Notes: generated by a model from the letters alone, not told the origin. A stretch of 64,000 nt of DNA from Aggregatilinea lenta (GCF_003569045.1 NZ_BFCB01000001.1:403189-467188); one strand, 5' to 3'. Numbered from the stretch's first letter, positions 34,187-43,421 are shown. Translations and numbers: made by a program.

Positions 34187-34367
34187 GTGGGGCGTATAGC
34201 GATACACCCCCTTTTTGTTTTCGGGGGCACGAGCTGCGCGTTGCCCCCATCCCCTGACCCCTTCCTTCCTTGCGGGGGAAGGGGAAAAAGACAGGCGGAT
34301 CTGGCATCCGCCTCTACAAAACCCGCCAACCATTCACCTGTCTCTCCTCTCCAGTTTGATTGGAGAG
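34187..34367. repeat. Cluster of four palindromic repeats
   Basis: The 260-base gap holds a degenerate type A copy (34187-34210), a type E copy (34244-34278), an AGGCGGAT / ATCCGCCT palindrome ending in CTAC (34293-34317) and a type C copy with CTCTCCA / TGGAGAG arms (34347-34367). It is almost entirely repeats. Confidence 0.8.
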
Positions 34368-34409
34368 AGGTCGAGGGTGAGGTTTCTACGCGACCCGTCC
34401 GGCCCTCCT

Positions 34410-36329
34410 TCACCCGGCATCCGCGACCGGCTCACACGCGGCGACCGGCAGCGCCACCTCGCCGTAATTCACGAACTGCCCCTGCGCGTCCTGCTCGTAC
34501 AGGCCGACGCGCACCTGCGTGCCGCCGTCGAGACGCGGCAGCGTGAAGTCGTCGCGCACGCGCTCGCCGGGTGACCACGACGTGAACGGGTAAAAGCCGT
34601 AAACCGGCGCGCTGCGGTCGGCGGTCGCCAGGACCGGCGCGATGTCGTCCCCGGTCAGGTGTACGAAGATGCTCGGATCGGACGAAGGCGACTCAGCGGC
34701 TCGCCAGACCACATGCAGGGCGACGGTGTCCGCGTCGCAGGTGAGCCACGCCGCCTCGCGCGCGATGCCGTACACGATTGGCTCGGCGGAAGGATCGCCC
34801 GGCACGGCCATCTGCGGCGCGTCGAACAGCTCGACCAGCCCTGGTCCGGCGGAGGTGAGGCCCAGACCGCCCAGCCGCGCGCGCCACCAGTCCGGCGGGA
34901 AGACGTAAAACGCCTCCGGCGCGGTGTAGAGCCGGTAGTCCTGCGCCAGCAGATCGGCGTAATCCGCCGTATGATAAACCATCGTCACGTCGCGGTTCTC
35001 GCCTGTCACCAGCCGCGAATAGGCCGCCGCCTCGTAATGCGGCCCCCACGGCAGCGTGAACGCGACTCGACCCTCGCGCGGGATCTGCGCCACGCGCGCG
35101 ATCATCTCCAGGCCGGTCCGGTCGGTGGTCCGCGTGCGAATCCAGTCCAGGTTGAACGGGATCAGTACCAGCGCCCAGGCCAGCAGTCCGGCCAGTAGCG
35201 CCGGTTCGAGTGCAGGCCGCTGGTCGAGCAGCCAGTCCGCCGCCAGCGCGATTTCGAGGGCCAGCACCAGCACGACCGGCATCAAGATCGCCCCCGGCAG
35301 CACGGCGGAATGGTACGCGATGCTGAAGATCAGCGGTCCCGCCCCGGCCAGCGCCAGCACGCGCGCCGCGTGGCGATGCGGCGAGAGCGTCACGGCGACG
35401 GCCAGCGCCACCACTGCGATCAGCAGGCCCGGCAGGGTAAGCTGATCGACCAGCAGGCGCGCGATGTCCGCCACATCGTCCAGCCAGCCGCCCGTGCCGC
35501 CCGGCAGCGTGACGAGGTAATCGGCCTCCTGGCCGGTAAACTGCTGCCAGAAGCCGCGCCATGTACCCGGATCGCCGTAGACCCACGATCCGCCCTGGTG
35601 CGCGCGCAGCGGCAAATAGGCATAGGGCACGAAGCCGAGCGCCGCCAGCCCGATCCCCTGGATCAGCGTGCGCGGCCACCGGTCCAGCACATCGTGGCGG
35701 TAGGGCCACAGCGCCAGGAACAGCCCCGGCGCGATGAAGGCGACCGCACGGTGGTGCGCCACGCCGATCCCGCCCAGCAGCGCCAACGTCAGGAAACGCC
35801 GCCGCGCGCTCCATGCCCCCAGCCAGGGCGCAGGCCACAGCGCAACCAGCAGCATCAGCGCTGTGATCGCCAGACTCATGCCGTACACTTCCGCGATGCT
35901 GCTGTGAATCCACACCGAGCGTGACAGCCCCAGCAGCAGCACGGCCAGCGCCGCCACGGCGATCCGGCGCGTCAGCCCCCAGACCAGCGCCCCGGCGCAC
36001 ACCAGCGCCGCCACGCCCCACGCCGCCGCGTACAGGCTGGCCGCCGCCGCCGGTTCCAGGCCCACGGCGCGCAGCGGAGCGGTAAATCCGTTACCGAGCA
36101 TCGTATATAGCGGGTAGCCGGTATAGTGCACGGTCCCCCAGACGTTCAGCGCCACCTGGATCTCGCCCACATCGAGCATGTACTCGTCCGAACTGCCGTT
36201 AATGTGCGTTTGCAGCGTCGCGCCGTAAGCGGCGAGCAGAATCAGCACGACCAGCGGCACGAGCGCGAGGCGCGCCCGGCGCGGGACCGTGGAGCGTGTG
36301 AATGGGGAGAACCCGGCGATGGTGGTCAA
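34410..36329 (-). CDS. DUF2723 integral membrane glycosyltransferase
   Basis: 639 residues. The N-terminal half has about ten hydrophobic segments. The family motif DVGEIQVALNVWGTVHYTGY, with acidic residues expected on the outer face next to the first membrane span, marks DUF2723 (GT117-like, PMT superfamily). The C-terminal soluble region of about 250 residues contains HLTGDDIAPVLATADR. It probably transfers a sugar from a polyprenyl carrier to a surface protein or glycan. A TATAAT lies about 70 bases before the ATG. Single gene. Confidence 0.87.
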   Translation of the reverse strand: MTTIAGFSPFTRSTVPRRARLALVPLVVLILLAAYGATLQTHINGSSDEYMLDVGEIQVALNVWGTVHYTGYPLYTMLGNGFTAPLRAVGLEPAAAASLYAAAWGVAALVCAGALVWGLTRRIAVAALAVLLLGLSRSVWIHSSIAEVYGMSLAITALMLLVALWPAPWLGAWSARRRFLTLALLGGIGVAHHRAVAFIAPGLFLALWPYRHDVLDRWPRTLIQGIGLAALGFVPYAYLPLRAHQGGSWVYGDPGTWRGFWQQFTGQEADYLVTLPGGTGGWLDDVADIARLLVDQLTLPGLLIAVVALAVAVTLSPHRHAARVLALAGAGPLIFSIAYHSAVLPGAILMPVVLVLALEIALAADWLLDQRPALEPALLAGLLAWALVLIPFNLDWIRTRTTDRTGLEMIARVAQIPREGRVAFTLPWGPHYEAAAYSRLVTGENRDVTMVYHTADYADLLAQDYRLYTAPEAFYVFPPDWWRARLGGLGLTSAGPGLVELFDAPQMAVPGDPSAEPIVYGIAREAAWLTCDADTVALHVVWRAAESPSSDPSIFVHLTGDDIAPVLATADRSAPVYGFYPFTSWSPGERVRDDFTLPRLDGGTQVRVGLYEQDAQGQFVNYGEVALPVAACEPVADAG

Positions 36330-36458
36330 GTCCGTTTCCGTGGCGTGCGATTCCGGAGGGAACGCGCGAAAATCTCCTGTAAATTTGGCGAATTATAACA
36401 TGAGCTTAACCAGAGTCTGTTATCATAGGGGCGTATCTACCCTGTGGAGGAAGAACGT

Positions 36459-37160
36459 ATGACCAACGCGGCTTCATTGAGCTTGCCATCCAGCCCGCTG
36501 CTATCGGGGCTGTCGGAGTCTGATGTGGAACTGCTGCGCCAGATGCTGCGCCCCGTGACGGTGGCCAAAGGCGAGGCGGTTTACCGCGCGGGCGAGCCGC
36601 TCAGCACTCTGTACATCGTCCAATCGGGACAGGTGAACGTCCTGCTGAAGTGCCAGACGGGAGAGACTGAAGACACGGTGGTTCGCACGGCCAATCCGTG
36701 CGATCTGCTGGGCGAGCTGCCGTCGATGGCGGAAGACGCCCCGCGCGCCACCGCGACTGCGCAGGCCGTCAAAGACAGCACTCTGCTGGCCCTCAGCCGC
36801 GAGTCGATCGGGGCCTACCTGCAAAGCCAGGTCGAGTCGCTGCTGCGCGTGCTGCGCACGTTGGACGCGGGCGCACAGCAGATCGCGGACGAAGCGCCCG
36901 CCCCGGTGGCCAACAACATCCAGCGGCTGGCGAACGTGATGTTGTTCCTGGCCGAGCGCGACGGGCGGATCGATTCCGGGCTGGTGACGTCCGCGCTGCG
37001 GATCAAGGACGTAGCGATGTCGATCGGCGCGAGCGAGGAGTGGGTCGCCGGCGTGCTGCACGACTGGAGCTGCCAGGGGATCATCGGCCTGACGGGAGGA
37101 CGCCGCTTCTTGCTGCACGACGTCAACGCGCTCAAAGCGCTGGCGAATCGCGAAGACTAG
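36459..37160 (+). CDS. Crp/Fnr-like regulator
   Basis: 233 residues from ATG 36459 with GGAGGAA upstream. The cyclic-nucleotide-binding fold covers about 15-130 (VAKGEAVYRAGEPLSTLYIV, then LLGELPSMAEDAPRATATA). The C-terminal winged helix includes LRIKDVAMSIGASEEWVAGV. The phosphate cassette is degenerate, so a nucleotide ligand is uncertain. It is the second Crp-like regulator in the window (the other is at 14298). Targets unknown. Confidence 0.85.
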   Translation: MTNAASLSLPSSPLLSGLSESDVELLRQMLRPVTVAKGEAVYRAGEPLSTLYIVQSGQVNVLLKCQTGETEDTVVRTANPCDLLGELPSMAEDAPRATATAQAVKDSTLLALSRESIGAYLQSQVESLLRVLRTLDAGAQQIADEAPAPVANNIQRLANVMLFLAERDGRIDSGLVTSALRIKDVAMSIGASEEWVAGVLHDWSCQGIIGLTGGRRFLLHDVNALKALANRED

Positions 37161-37194
37161 GCGCGCCGCCCAACCGGGCAGCGCCATCCTGCAC

Positions 37195-37227
37195 GAAAAA
37201 ACGCGGCCTCGGTTGGTGAGGCCGCGT
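37195..37227 (-). terminator. Rho-independent terminator after spoVS
   Basis: ACGCGGCCTC (37201-37210) pairs with GAGGCCGCGT (37218-37227). On the minus strand six T follow. It may also stop the convergent Crp-like gene. Confidence 0.8.
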
Positions 37228-37266
37228 CGTCTATTGAACAAACACGCGCGTTATGCTGACGTGCCG

Positions 37267-37590
37267 CTAGCGCGGCTCGACAACCATGCGGACCGCTGTC
37301 CGTTCCTGGTCGTCAATCATAACCTCGGTGAAAAACGGTATCACGATGACGTCGATCTGATCTTCGGCCAGATAGCCCCGCGCGATGGCGACGGCCTTCA
37401 CAGCCTGGTTGACGGCCCCCGCACCGATGGCCTGCACCTCGGCGCGTTGGTGCTCGCGGACAACCCCGGCAATGGCACCGGCCACCGCCGTCGAACGGGA
37501 GCGAGCAGAGACTTTAATGATATCGACCGGTTCGTGCCCGTCAGAGGCAATCTCCGCAGGAGCCAGTCTTGATGGATACGATGGTTGCAT
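37267..37590 (-). CDS. spoVS: Stage V sporulation protein S
   Basis: 107 residues from ATG 37590, which has GAAGGGG upstream; the frame to 37701 is unsupported. The conserved block IIKVSARSRSTAVAGAIAGV and AVKAVAIARGYLAEDQIDV are characteristic of SpoVS, an Alba-like small protein. In Bacillus it affects spore coat assembly, but it occurs widely in non-sporulating lineages, where it probably binds nucleic acid. No other sporulation gene is in the window. Confidence 0.93.
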   Translation of the reverse strand: MQPSYPSRLAPAEIASDGHEPVDIIKVSARSRSTAVAGAIAGVVREHQRAEVQAIGAGAVNQAVKAVAIARGYLAEDQIDVIVIPFFTEVMIDDQERTAVRMVVEPR

Positions 37591-37868
37591 GGTAGCCCCT
37601 TCTGGATCTAACTCAATCCCTAAAAATGAAGGCGTGCAAAGAAGTGTGTAGAGCATCTTTAGATAATCATTGTACTCTATTTCACTTACCAATCCAATCA
37701 TTTGTCATTGAAGTATTTTTACTACTGTGTATTAAACAGGCAGTTTTACTTTGCCCGCAATTAAGTATATTTATATGATAAAATACTCATATATTCGCTG
37801 ACTTCATCCGCTTGTGTACTTCAAAGTTAAATCTGTAGCGGCCTCTGACAGGTCACACAAGTCAGGAC

Positions 37869-37897
37869 TGCACTTTTGCGCGAACATCTGTTATACT
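37869..37897 (+). promoter_or_regulatory. Candidate promoter of cold-shock-like gene
   Basis: TGCACT (37869-37874), a 17-base spacer and TATACT (37892-37897). The -35 is weak. Transcription from here would give a leader of about 135 bases. Confidence 0.4.
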
Positions 37898-37967
37898 GAG
37901 GGGATGTGCCCCAAATCGATTTGAGGCCGAGGAACTTACGATTCCTTTACAGATTTAAATGGCCCAT

Positions 37968-38000
37968 TTCGTTAAGGAATGATAATGTAGCCTTAACGAA
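37968..38000 (+). promoter_or_regulatory. Stem-loop in the leader of the cold-shock-like gene
   Basis: TTCGTTAAGG (37968-37977) pairs perfectly with CCTTAACGAA (37991-38000) around a 13-base loop, ending 38 bases before the ATG. There is no T-run, so it is not a plain terminator. Long structured leaders are known to control cold-shock mRNAs. Confidence 0.5.
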
Positions 38001-38038
38001 CGAAGTTTATCTCATTGAAGCCGAGGGTACTAGATCTT

Positions 38039-38263
38039 ATGGCAGCCATCATCGACACCAACCGCTACGAAGGCACCGTCAAAGCCTACAGTACCGCCGA
38101 AGGTACTGGTATAATCGAGATGCTTGACGGACGCGAGGCCACCGTTCGTTACTCCTCCATCCGTGGAGAAGGTGTTAGAAGATTACATAGAGGCGCGCCG
38201 GTCACCTTCCAACTGCAAGAAACGCGCCGTGGGTTATATGCTGTGTGTGTGCAGCAGGACTGA
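38039..38263 (+). CDS. Cold-shock-domain-like small protein
   Basis: 74 residues from ATG 38039 with GAGGG upstream. EGTVKAYSTAEGTGIIEML follows the first strands of the cold-shock domain, G-x-V-K-x-(F/Y)-x-x-x-x-G-x-G-(F/I)-I, and VTFQLQETRRGLYAVCVQ ends it. The aromatic RNP residues are partly missing, so nucleic-acid binding may be altered. A long structured leader precedes it. It is 212 bases ahead of RNase J. Confidence 0.75.
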   Translation: MAAIIDTNRYEGTVKAYSTAEGTGIIEMLDGREATVRYSSIRGEGVRRLHRGAPVTFQLQETRRGLYAVCVQQD

Positions 38264-38475
38264 CGCTCTGCTGCAGCTCGCCACTTCAGTTTAACCTTAC
38301 CACGCTGCATCAATACCCCTTCGTAATCTGCCTCGCGCGGCGTTATTGCACGCCGCATGAACGTCCGTCTCTGCTGCATTGACTCTTCGCGGCTCCGGCC
38401 AGGATGCCGCTTGGGTGTTGTCAACTATCGTCAACGAATCAGGGACGCCTCGCGGCCCCCTAGAGGAGCTTATAT

Positions 38476-40134
38476 ATGAGCGATAAGCCCCTGCCACTAC
38501 GGATCATTCCGTTAGGTGGCTTAGGCGAGATCGGTAAGAACATGACGTTGTTCGAGTACGACAATGAGGGAATCATCGTCGATACCGGAATCATGTTCCC
38601 CGAAAACGACATGTTGGGCATCGACTACATCATCCCCGACTTCCGCTACATCGCCGACCGGCTGGACGACGACCTCACCATCCACGGCATCGTGATCACG
38701 CACGGGCACGAGGACCACATCGGCGCGATCGGGCATGTGCTTGATGCGATCAACGCCCCGGTCTACGCCACACCGCTGACCGGCGGGCTGCTCGAAGTCA
38801 AGATGGTCCAGGCCGGGCACGACCACGCGGTCCTGAACGTCTTCCAGGCGGGGGACGTGCTGGAACTGGGGCCGTTCCTGGTCGAGACGTTTCACGTCTG
38901 CCACAGCATCCCGGACTCGGTCGGGCTGGGCATCGACACGCCCGTCGGACTGGTGGTGCACTCCGGCGACTTCAAGTTCGACCACACGCCTGTGGACGGC
39001 TGGCCGCCCGACTACGCCAAGCTCGCGGAGTTTTCCAAACGCGGTGTGCTGGCGCTGATGTCGGACAGCACCAACGCCGACCGTCCCGGCTGGACGCCCT
39101 CCGAAGCGACCATCGACGCCGGGTTTGACAAGGTGTTCCACGACGCCAAAGGCCGGATCATCGTGGCGACCTTCGCCTCGCTGATCTCGCGCATCCAGCA
39201 GGTGGCCGATGCCGCGCAGCGCTACGGACGCAAGATGGCCGTCGCCGGGTACAGCATGACCGAGTACATCAAGGTCGCCTCGCGGCTGGGTTACCTGAAC
39301 CTGCCCAAAGACATCCTGATCAACATCGAGCAGGCCAAGAAGCTGCCCCCGCGTGAGGTCGTAATGATGGTCACAGGCTCGCAGGGCGAGCCGTCGGCGG
39401 TGCTCGGACGGCTCGCGAACGGCAACCAGCGCCAGTTCGATCTCATCCCCGGCGACACGGTGATCATGTCCGCCCACCCCATCCCTGGCAACGAGGAGCT
39501 GGTGCAGCGCACGATCAACAAGCTGATCCAGCGCGGCGCGAACGTGATCTACGACGCCATCGCGCCGGTGCATGTTTCCGGGCACGCCAGCCAGGAAGAG
39601 CTGAAGCTGCTGATCAACCTGATCCGGCCCAAGTTCTTCATCCCGGTGCACGGCGAGCTGCGCCACCTGCACCGCCACGCGGAGATCGCGCAAGAGCTGG
39701 GCATCCCCGCCGAAAACACGTGCGTGGTCGAGAACGGGACGGAGATCCTGCTGACGGCGGATCGCATGTCGGCAGGCGAGCGCATCCCCGGCGGCTACGT
39801 CTTCGTGGACGGCTCCGGAGTGGGCGACATCGGCCCGATCGTCCTGCGCGACCGCGAGACGCTGGGCCGCGATGGCTTCCTGATCGCCATCGTGTTGATC
39901 GACAAGGACACCGGCCAACTGGTCGAAGCGCCGGAGATCATCTCACGCGGGTTCGTGTTCCTGCGCGACGCCTCCGAGCTGATCGAGAGCACGCAGCGGC
40001 TGATCGAGGAGATCGTGGACACGCACAAACGCGGCAGCCTGCTGTCGAATGACATTCAGGATACGCTGTCGAAGATGTTCTACAATCAAACCAAGCGCCG
40101 CCCGATGGTGTTCGCGTACGTGCGCGAGGTGTAA
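38476..40134 (+). CDS. rnj: Ribonuclease J
   Basis: 552 residues, the normal length. The metallo-beta-lactamase site HGHEDH is at 76-81, with LGGLGEIGKNMTLFE at the start and the beta-CASP part including MVTGSQGEPSAVLGRLANG and VHVSGHASQEELKLLI. RNase J is a zinc-dependent 5'-3' exoribonuclease and endonuclease for mRNA turnover and rRNA maturation. GAGGAGC precedes the ATG. The gene upstream encodes an RNA-binding cold-shock-like protein, so the pair may be linked in RNA metabolism. Confidence 0.97.
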   Translation: MSDKPLPLRIIPLGGLGEIGKNMTLFEYDNEGIIVDTGIMFPENDMLGIDYIIPDFRYIADRLDDDLTIHGIVITHGHEDHIGAIGHVLDAINAPVYATPLTGGLLEVKMVQAGHDHAVLNVFQAGDVLELGPFLVETFHVCHSIPDSVGLGIDTPVGLVVHSGDFKFDHTPVDGWPPDYAKLAEFSKRGVLALMSDSTNADRPGWTPSEATIDAGFDKVFHDAKGRIIVATFASLISRIQQVADAAQRYGRKMAVAGYSMTEYIKVASRLGYLNLPKDILINIEQAKKLPPREVVMMVTGSQGEPSAVLGRLANGNQRQFDLIPGDTVIMSAHPIPGNEELVQRTINKLIQRGANVIYDAIAPVHVSGHASQEELKLLINLIRPKFFIPVHGELRHLHRHAEIAQELGIPAENTCVVENGTEILLTADRMSAGERIPGGYVFVDGSGVGDIGPIVLRDRETLGRDGFLIAIVLIDKDTGQLVEAPEIISRGFVFLRDASELIESTQRLIEEIVDTHKRGSLLSNDIQDTLSKMFYNQTKRRPMVFAYVREV

Positions 40135-40476
40135 AGCAGACTCGCCCCCAGCCCCTCTCCAATCAAGTTGGAGAGGGGAAAAAACCTGTTGAACGGGATG
40201 GTGTAGGGGCGTAGTGCAATACGCCCCTACGGTGTTTTTGGCTCGGCGCACATCGCAGCGCACACGGTATAGTCCCGATTCCAATCGCGTAACCGCCTGC
40301 CACCAGGTTTCCACGCCAGCGGTGCGGCTTACCCCTGTGGTCCCATTGCGCGGCCTGAGCCATGTTGCATAATAGGGGCGAATGGCTATACACTAAGCCG
40401 CGCACGTGGCGGACGGCTGTGAAGTGGTCCCGCCCGTCCTGCTGCGATCCGTTCGCTTACCAGGGAAGGACCCATC
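40135..40476. other. Gene-free interval with two palindromic repeats
   Basis: 342 bases. The left third holds repeats (listed separately). The right part presumably carries the promoter of the foldase gene (TTGCATAAT near 40363-40371 resembles a -10). No gene is seen. Confidence 0.6.
40152..40230. repeat. Type C and type A palindromes after RNase J
   Basis: A type C copy (40152-40178) has CCCCTCTCCAA / TTGGAGAGGGG arms and is followed by AAAAAA. A type A copy (40203-40230) has one change in the inner arm. Confidence 0.85.
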
Positions 40477-41463
40477 GTGCGCTTACTTCAAGCTCACCGG
40501 TACCGTACCATTCAGCTGCTTCTGCTGGCGGTCGCCTTGATGATCGTGAGCGCAGCGTGCGCCGGGGACGACGCGCCCGCTAGCTCCGACACCGCCAATG
40601 CCGCACCGCCGGACGTGAACGTCTCCGACGAGACGGGCAGCGACAGTGCCGCCGCCGCGCAGGCCGTCACGCCCACTACCGATCCGGTGATGGCCACCGT
40701 CAACGGCACGCCGATCCTGGTCGCCGACTTCGAAATCGAACGCGACCGCCGCTCGATGGGCATGGCGATCGAACCGGCCACTGCCGACGCCTTCGACCAG
40801 TCCGTGTTGCAAAGCATGATCGATCAGGTGCTGATCGATCAGTACGCTGCGCAGCAGGGCATCGAGGTCACCGACGAGGACGTGGACGCCGAGCTGGCGA
40901 TCCAGGAGCAGATCGCGCAGCAGAACGACCAGACGCTCGAAGATCTCGTCGCGGCGCAGATGTACACGGTGGAAGAATACCGCGAGGCGATCCGCGACAT
41001 GCTGCTGTGGGGGCGGGTCAGCGAAGCCGTCACTGCCGACGTGTCGCCCACCTCGACGCAGGTCCACGCGCGGCATATTCTGGTGGCCGACGAAGCCACC
41101 GCGCGCGCGATCATCGATCAACTGAACCAGGGCGCAGACTTCGCGCAGCTCGCGCTCCAGTATTCGCTCGACAGCTCGACCGCCGCCAGCGGGGGAGACC
41201 TCGCCTGGGTGAGCCTGGGTGACCTGCTCCAGCCGGAAGTCGAAAACGCGATTTTTGCGCTGCCCGCGGGTACGCTGTCCCAGGAACCCGTTCAGAGCAG
41301 CCTGGGCTATCACGTGGTGCAGACGCTGGAAGTCGTCGAAGATCGCCCGCTCGATCAGGCCGCGCTGGCCCGCAAGAAAGAGCAGGCGTTTTTGGACTGG
41401 CTGGACGCCCAGCGCAGCGCGGCAATCATCGAGCAGCACAGCGGCAGTGTTACCGGCAGCTAA
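40477..41463 (+). CDS. Lipoprotein PpiC/SurA-type peptidyl-prolyl isomerase
   Basis: 328 residues from GTG 40477, with GGAAGGAC upstream. A lipoprotein signal ends at Cys28 (VSAAC). A low-complexity linker precedes a SurA-N-like helical region (about 70-190; SMIDQVLIDQYAAQQGIEV). A parvulin domain follows (about 195-300; HARHILVADEATARAIIDQL, then GGDLAWVSLGDLLQPEVENA and SLGYHVVQTLEV). It probably helps exported proteins fold on the outer face of the membrane (PrsA-like). It lies 27 bases before the first of two paralogous membrane proteins. Confidence 0.92.
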   Translation: MRLLQAHRYRTIQLLLLAVALMIVSAACAGDDAPASSDTANAAPPDVNVSDETGSDSAAAAQAVTPTTDPVMATVNGTPILVADFEIERDRRSMGMAIEPATADAFDQSVLQSMIDQVLIDQYAAQQGIEVTDEDVDAELAIQEQIAQQNDQTLEDLVAAQMYTVEEYREAIRDMLLWGRVSEAVTADVSPTSTQVHARHILVADEATARAIIDQLNQGADFAQLALQYSLDSSTAASGGDLAWVSLGDLLQPEVENAIFALPAGTLSQEPVQSSLGYHVVQTLEVVEDRPLDQAALARKKEQAFLDWLDAQRSAAIIEQHSGSVTGS

Positions 41464-41490
41464 GCACTGCCTGGGGGGAGAAGAAGCCGA

Positions 41491-42285
41491 ATGGGCACGG
41501 GGAGCAACCTCCTCTTTAACATCATTTCGCTTGTGTTCACAGCGCTGACGGTCATCGTGCTGCTGCTGGTGATCGGCGTGGCATCAGACGCCATGACGCC
41601 ACCATTCTTCGCGCCTGAAGCGACGTCCGTGCCGCCCACGTCGGTGCTGGACCTCGGCATCACGCCGACGCGCCCGTTCATCCCCACCTTCACGCCGTCC
41701 AGCACACCGGATGTGTCCAACACGCCGACCGAAACGCCGGAACCGAGCGCCACCAACACCGAGCTGCCCACGGCGACCGTGACCAACACGTCTGCGCCAG
41801 CGCCCACATTTACGCCGATTCCGAGCGAAACGCCCGCCGAGGCCGCAGTCGCGCAGGTGCCCACCGAAAACTCTACGCCGCTGCCGCCCGCGTCTGAACC
41901 GAGCGCCACGCCCACCGATTCGCCGTACCGCTTCATGCTCCAGCCCGGCACGCCCAACGTGCGCGAGAACTTCGCCAACAGCCAGGGATGCGGCTGGCAG
42001 GGCGTCGGCGGGCAGGTGGTGGACCAGAGCGGCGACCCGGTGATCGGCGTGCAAGTGCGCGTTTTGGACGCAGCGGGTAACGCGCAGTACACGATCAGCG
42101 GGACCAACAGCGCGTATGGGCCGTCCGGCTGGGAAATCGCGCTGGGGGCGCAGCCCGCCGCGGCCACCTATCAGGTGCAGTTGTGGTCCGCCAACCAGGG
42201 CGAGATGTCGCCCAGCGTGGAGATCGCCTTCGCCGGGACGTGCGACCAGAACCTGGCGCTGGTGAACTTCGTGCGGACGCGCTAA
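41491..42285 (+). CDS. Membrane-anchored Pro/Thr-rich protein with C-terminal beta domain (paralogue 1)
   Basis: 264 residues. One N-terminal membrane span (about 8-32) is followed by a long Pro/Thr/Ser-rich stalk (about 38-145). The C-terminal domain (about 150-260) begins with CGWQGVGGQVVDQSGDPVIG and resembles a carboxypeptidase-regulatory-like beta fold, with two Cys likely forming a disulfide. The downstream neighbour has the same architecture. Behind the foldase gene, it may be a client or part of an envelope unit. Function unknown. Confidence 0.75.
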   Translation: MGTGSNLLFNIISLVFTALTVIVLLLVIGVASDAMTPPFFAPEATSVPPTSVLDLGITPTRPFIPTFTPSSTPDVSNTPTETPEPSATNTELPTATVTNTSAPAPTFTPIPSETPAEAAVAQVPTENSTPLPPASEPSATPTDSPYRFMLQPGTPNVRENFANSQGCGWQGVGGQVVDQSGDPVIGVQVRVLDAAGNAQYTISGTNSAYGPSGWEIALGAQPAAATYQVQLWSANQGEMSPSVEIAFAGTCDQNLALVNFVRTR

Positions 42286-42332
42286 CTGTCCGGCGGATCG
42301 CGGCGCGATCCGGCACATGACTTGAGCACACG

Positions 42333-42356
42333 GGGGCGTATGCGACGATACGCCCC
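42333..42356. repeat. Type A palindrome with altered centre
   Basis: GGGGCGTA / TACGCCCC-like arms around a changed centre, between two paralogous genes. Confidence 0.7.
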
Positions 42357-42390
42357 GCATTGTTTCTGTGAGGGGTTTAGCGGGGAGACT

Positions 42391-43200
42391 ATGCGGCAGC
42401 GGCGCTCAACGGTTCTGCTCGATCTGATCACGGTCGCCTTCCTGGCGGGTACGATCGCGGTGGTTGCGTTCGTGGTGCTGGTGATGAACGATCCGCAGAG
42501 TGCCGTGAATCCCTTCCCGCCACCGACCATCCCCACGGTCGCGTTCCTGCCAACCTTCACGCCCACCGCCACGCCGAGTATTACGCCAAGCGCCAGCGTC
42601 ACGCCGCTGCCGAGCGATACCCCGACGCCCAGCATCACGCCGACGCCGTCCGACACGCCCACCCCTACACCGACCGAAACCGTCTCTCCCACGCCGGTCC
42701 TGTCCGGCGCGACGCCCTTCGGCCCGCAGAGCACGTCCACGCCCGGCACACTGTCGCCCGCCAGCCTGCCGCTGGATGATGGCAGCGGCAATACGGTGGA
42801 CGGCGAGCCAGTGCGCACACCGATCCCGCAGCCGACCCGCTCCGAGTTCCCGTTCACCGCGTCGGAGGTGCGCTACGAGGCCAACGCCAACGACGACGGC
42901 TGCGCGTGGCTCAGCGTGGCCGGGTCGGTCAGCGATCTGGTGGGCGATCCGCTGCCGGGGCTGGCCGTGCAGATCCAGGGGACAGACTTCAATCAGGTGC
43001 AGTTTGCGGGGAACGCGTCCGAGTGGGGGCTGGCGGGGTTCGAGTTCAAGGTGGGCACGACGCCGGAATCTGGCGAGTACACGCTGCAACTGCTCGGCGC
43101 GACGGGCGCGGCAGTCTCCGACGCGGTCACGGTCGAGACGGGCGACTCGTGCACCACGAACGTCGCGGTGGTGGAGTTCGTGCAGAATCACGCGTATTAA
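42391..43200 (+). CDS. Membrane-anchored Pro/Thr-rich protein with C-terminal beta domain (paralogue 2)
   Basis: 269 residues from ATG 42391 (GGGGAG upstream). It has the same plan as the gene before it: a membrane span at about 10-32, a stalk with repeated T-P-(S/T) units (about 40-120) and a C-terminal domain (about 155-265) with CAWLSVAGSVSDLVGDPLPG and a closing CTTNVAVVEFVQN that matches CDQNLALVNFVRT of paralogue 1. The conserved Cys pair suggests a disulfide. Local duplication is likely; a type A palindrome sits between the two. Function unknown. Confidence 0.75.
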   Translation: MRQRRSTVLLDLITVAFLAGTIAVVAFVVLVMNDPQSAVNPFPPPTIPTVAFLPTFTPTATPSITPSASVTPLPSDTPTPSITPTPSDTPTPTPTETVSPTPVLSGATPFGPQSTSTPGTLSPASLPLDDGSGNTVDGEPVRTPIPQPTRSEFPFTASEVRYEANANDDGCAWLSVAGSVSDLVGDPLPGLAVQIQGTDFNQVQFAGNASEWGLAGFEFKVGTTPESGEYTLQLLGATGAAVSDAVTVETGDSCTTNVAVVEFVQNHAY

Positions 43201-43219
43201 GGCGGGCACGATAAACAAC

Positions 43220-43349
43220 GTAGGGGCGTATTGCGATACGCCCCGCGTTGTAAACGTCATTTGCAGGTTACAGCGTACGTCAGCCTTCGCAGGGGCGGAG
43301 CAAGCGCCGCCCGTTTTAATAAGCGGCAGGTTAGGAAACCTGCCCCTAC
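43220..43349. repeat. Cluster of palindromes types A, B and D
   Basis: A type A copy (43220-43244), a type B copy with GGGGCGGAG / CCGCCC arms (43290-43317) and a GGCAGGTT / AACCTGCC palindrome ending CCCCTAC (43325-43349) fill most of the 221-base gap. Confidence 0.8.
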
Positions 43350-43421
43350 AAAAAGGCTCTTCGCACTTTGTGTAGAAAGCTCAGGTAGTTCGTTACTTGA
43401 GCGATAGTGTTTGCCGAGCCA

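Larger units (their letters stand above)
37591..38038. other. A+T-rich gene-free interval with the cold-shock gene promoter and leader
   Basis: 448 bases, much A+T-richer than the window average. The left part presumably carries the spoVS promoter. The right part holds a candidate promoter for the cold-shock-like gene and its structured leader (listed separately). No protein or RNA gene is recognised. Confidence 0.6.

Noticed and set aside
37267-37590. Evidence for sporulation from spoVS
   Set aside because: SpoVS is widespread in non-sporulating bacteria and no other sporulation gene is in the window.
38521-39918. 465-codon open frame antisense to RNase J
   Set aside because: RNase J is complete on the plus strand; the antisense product shows no domain.
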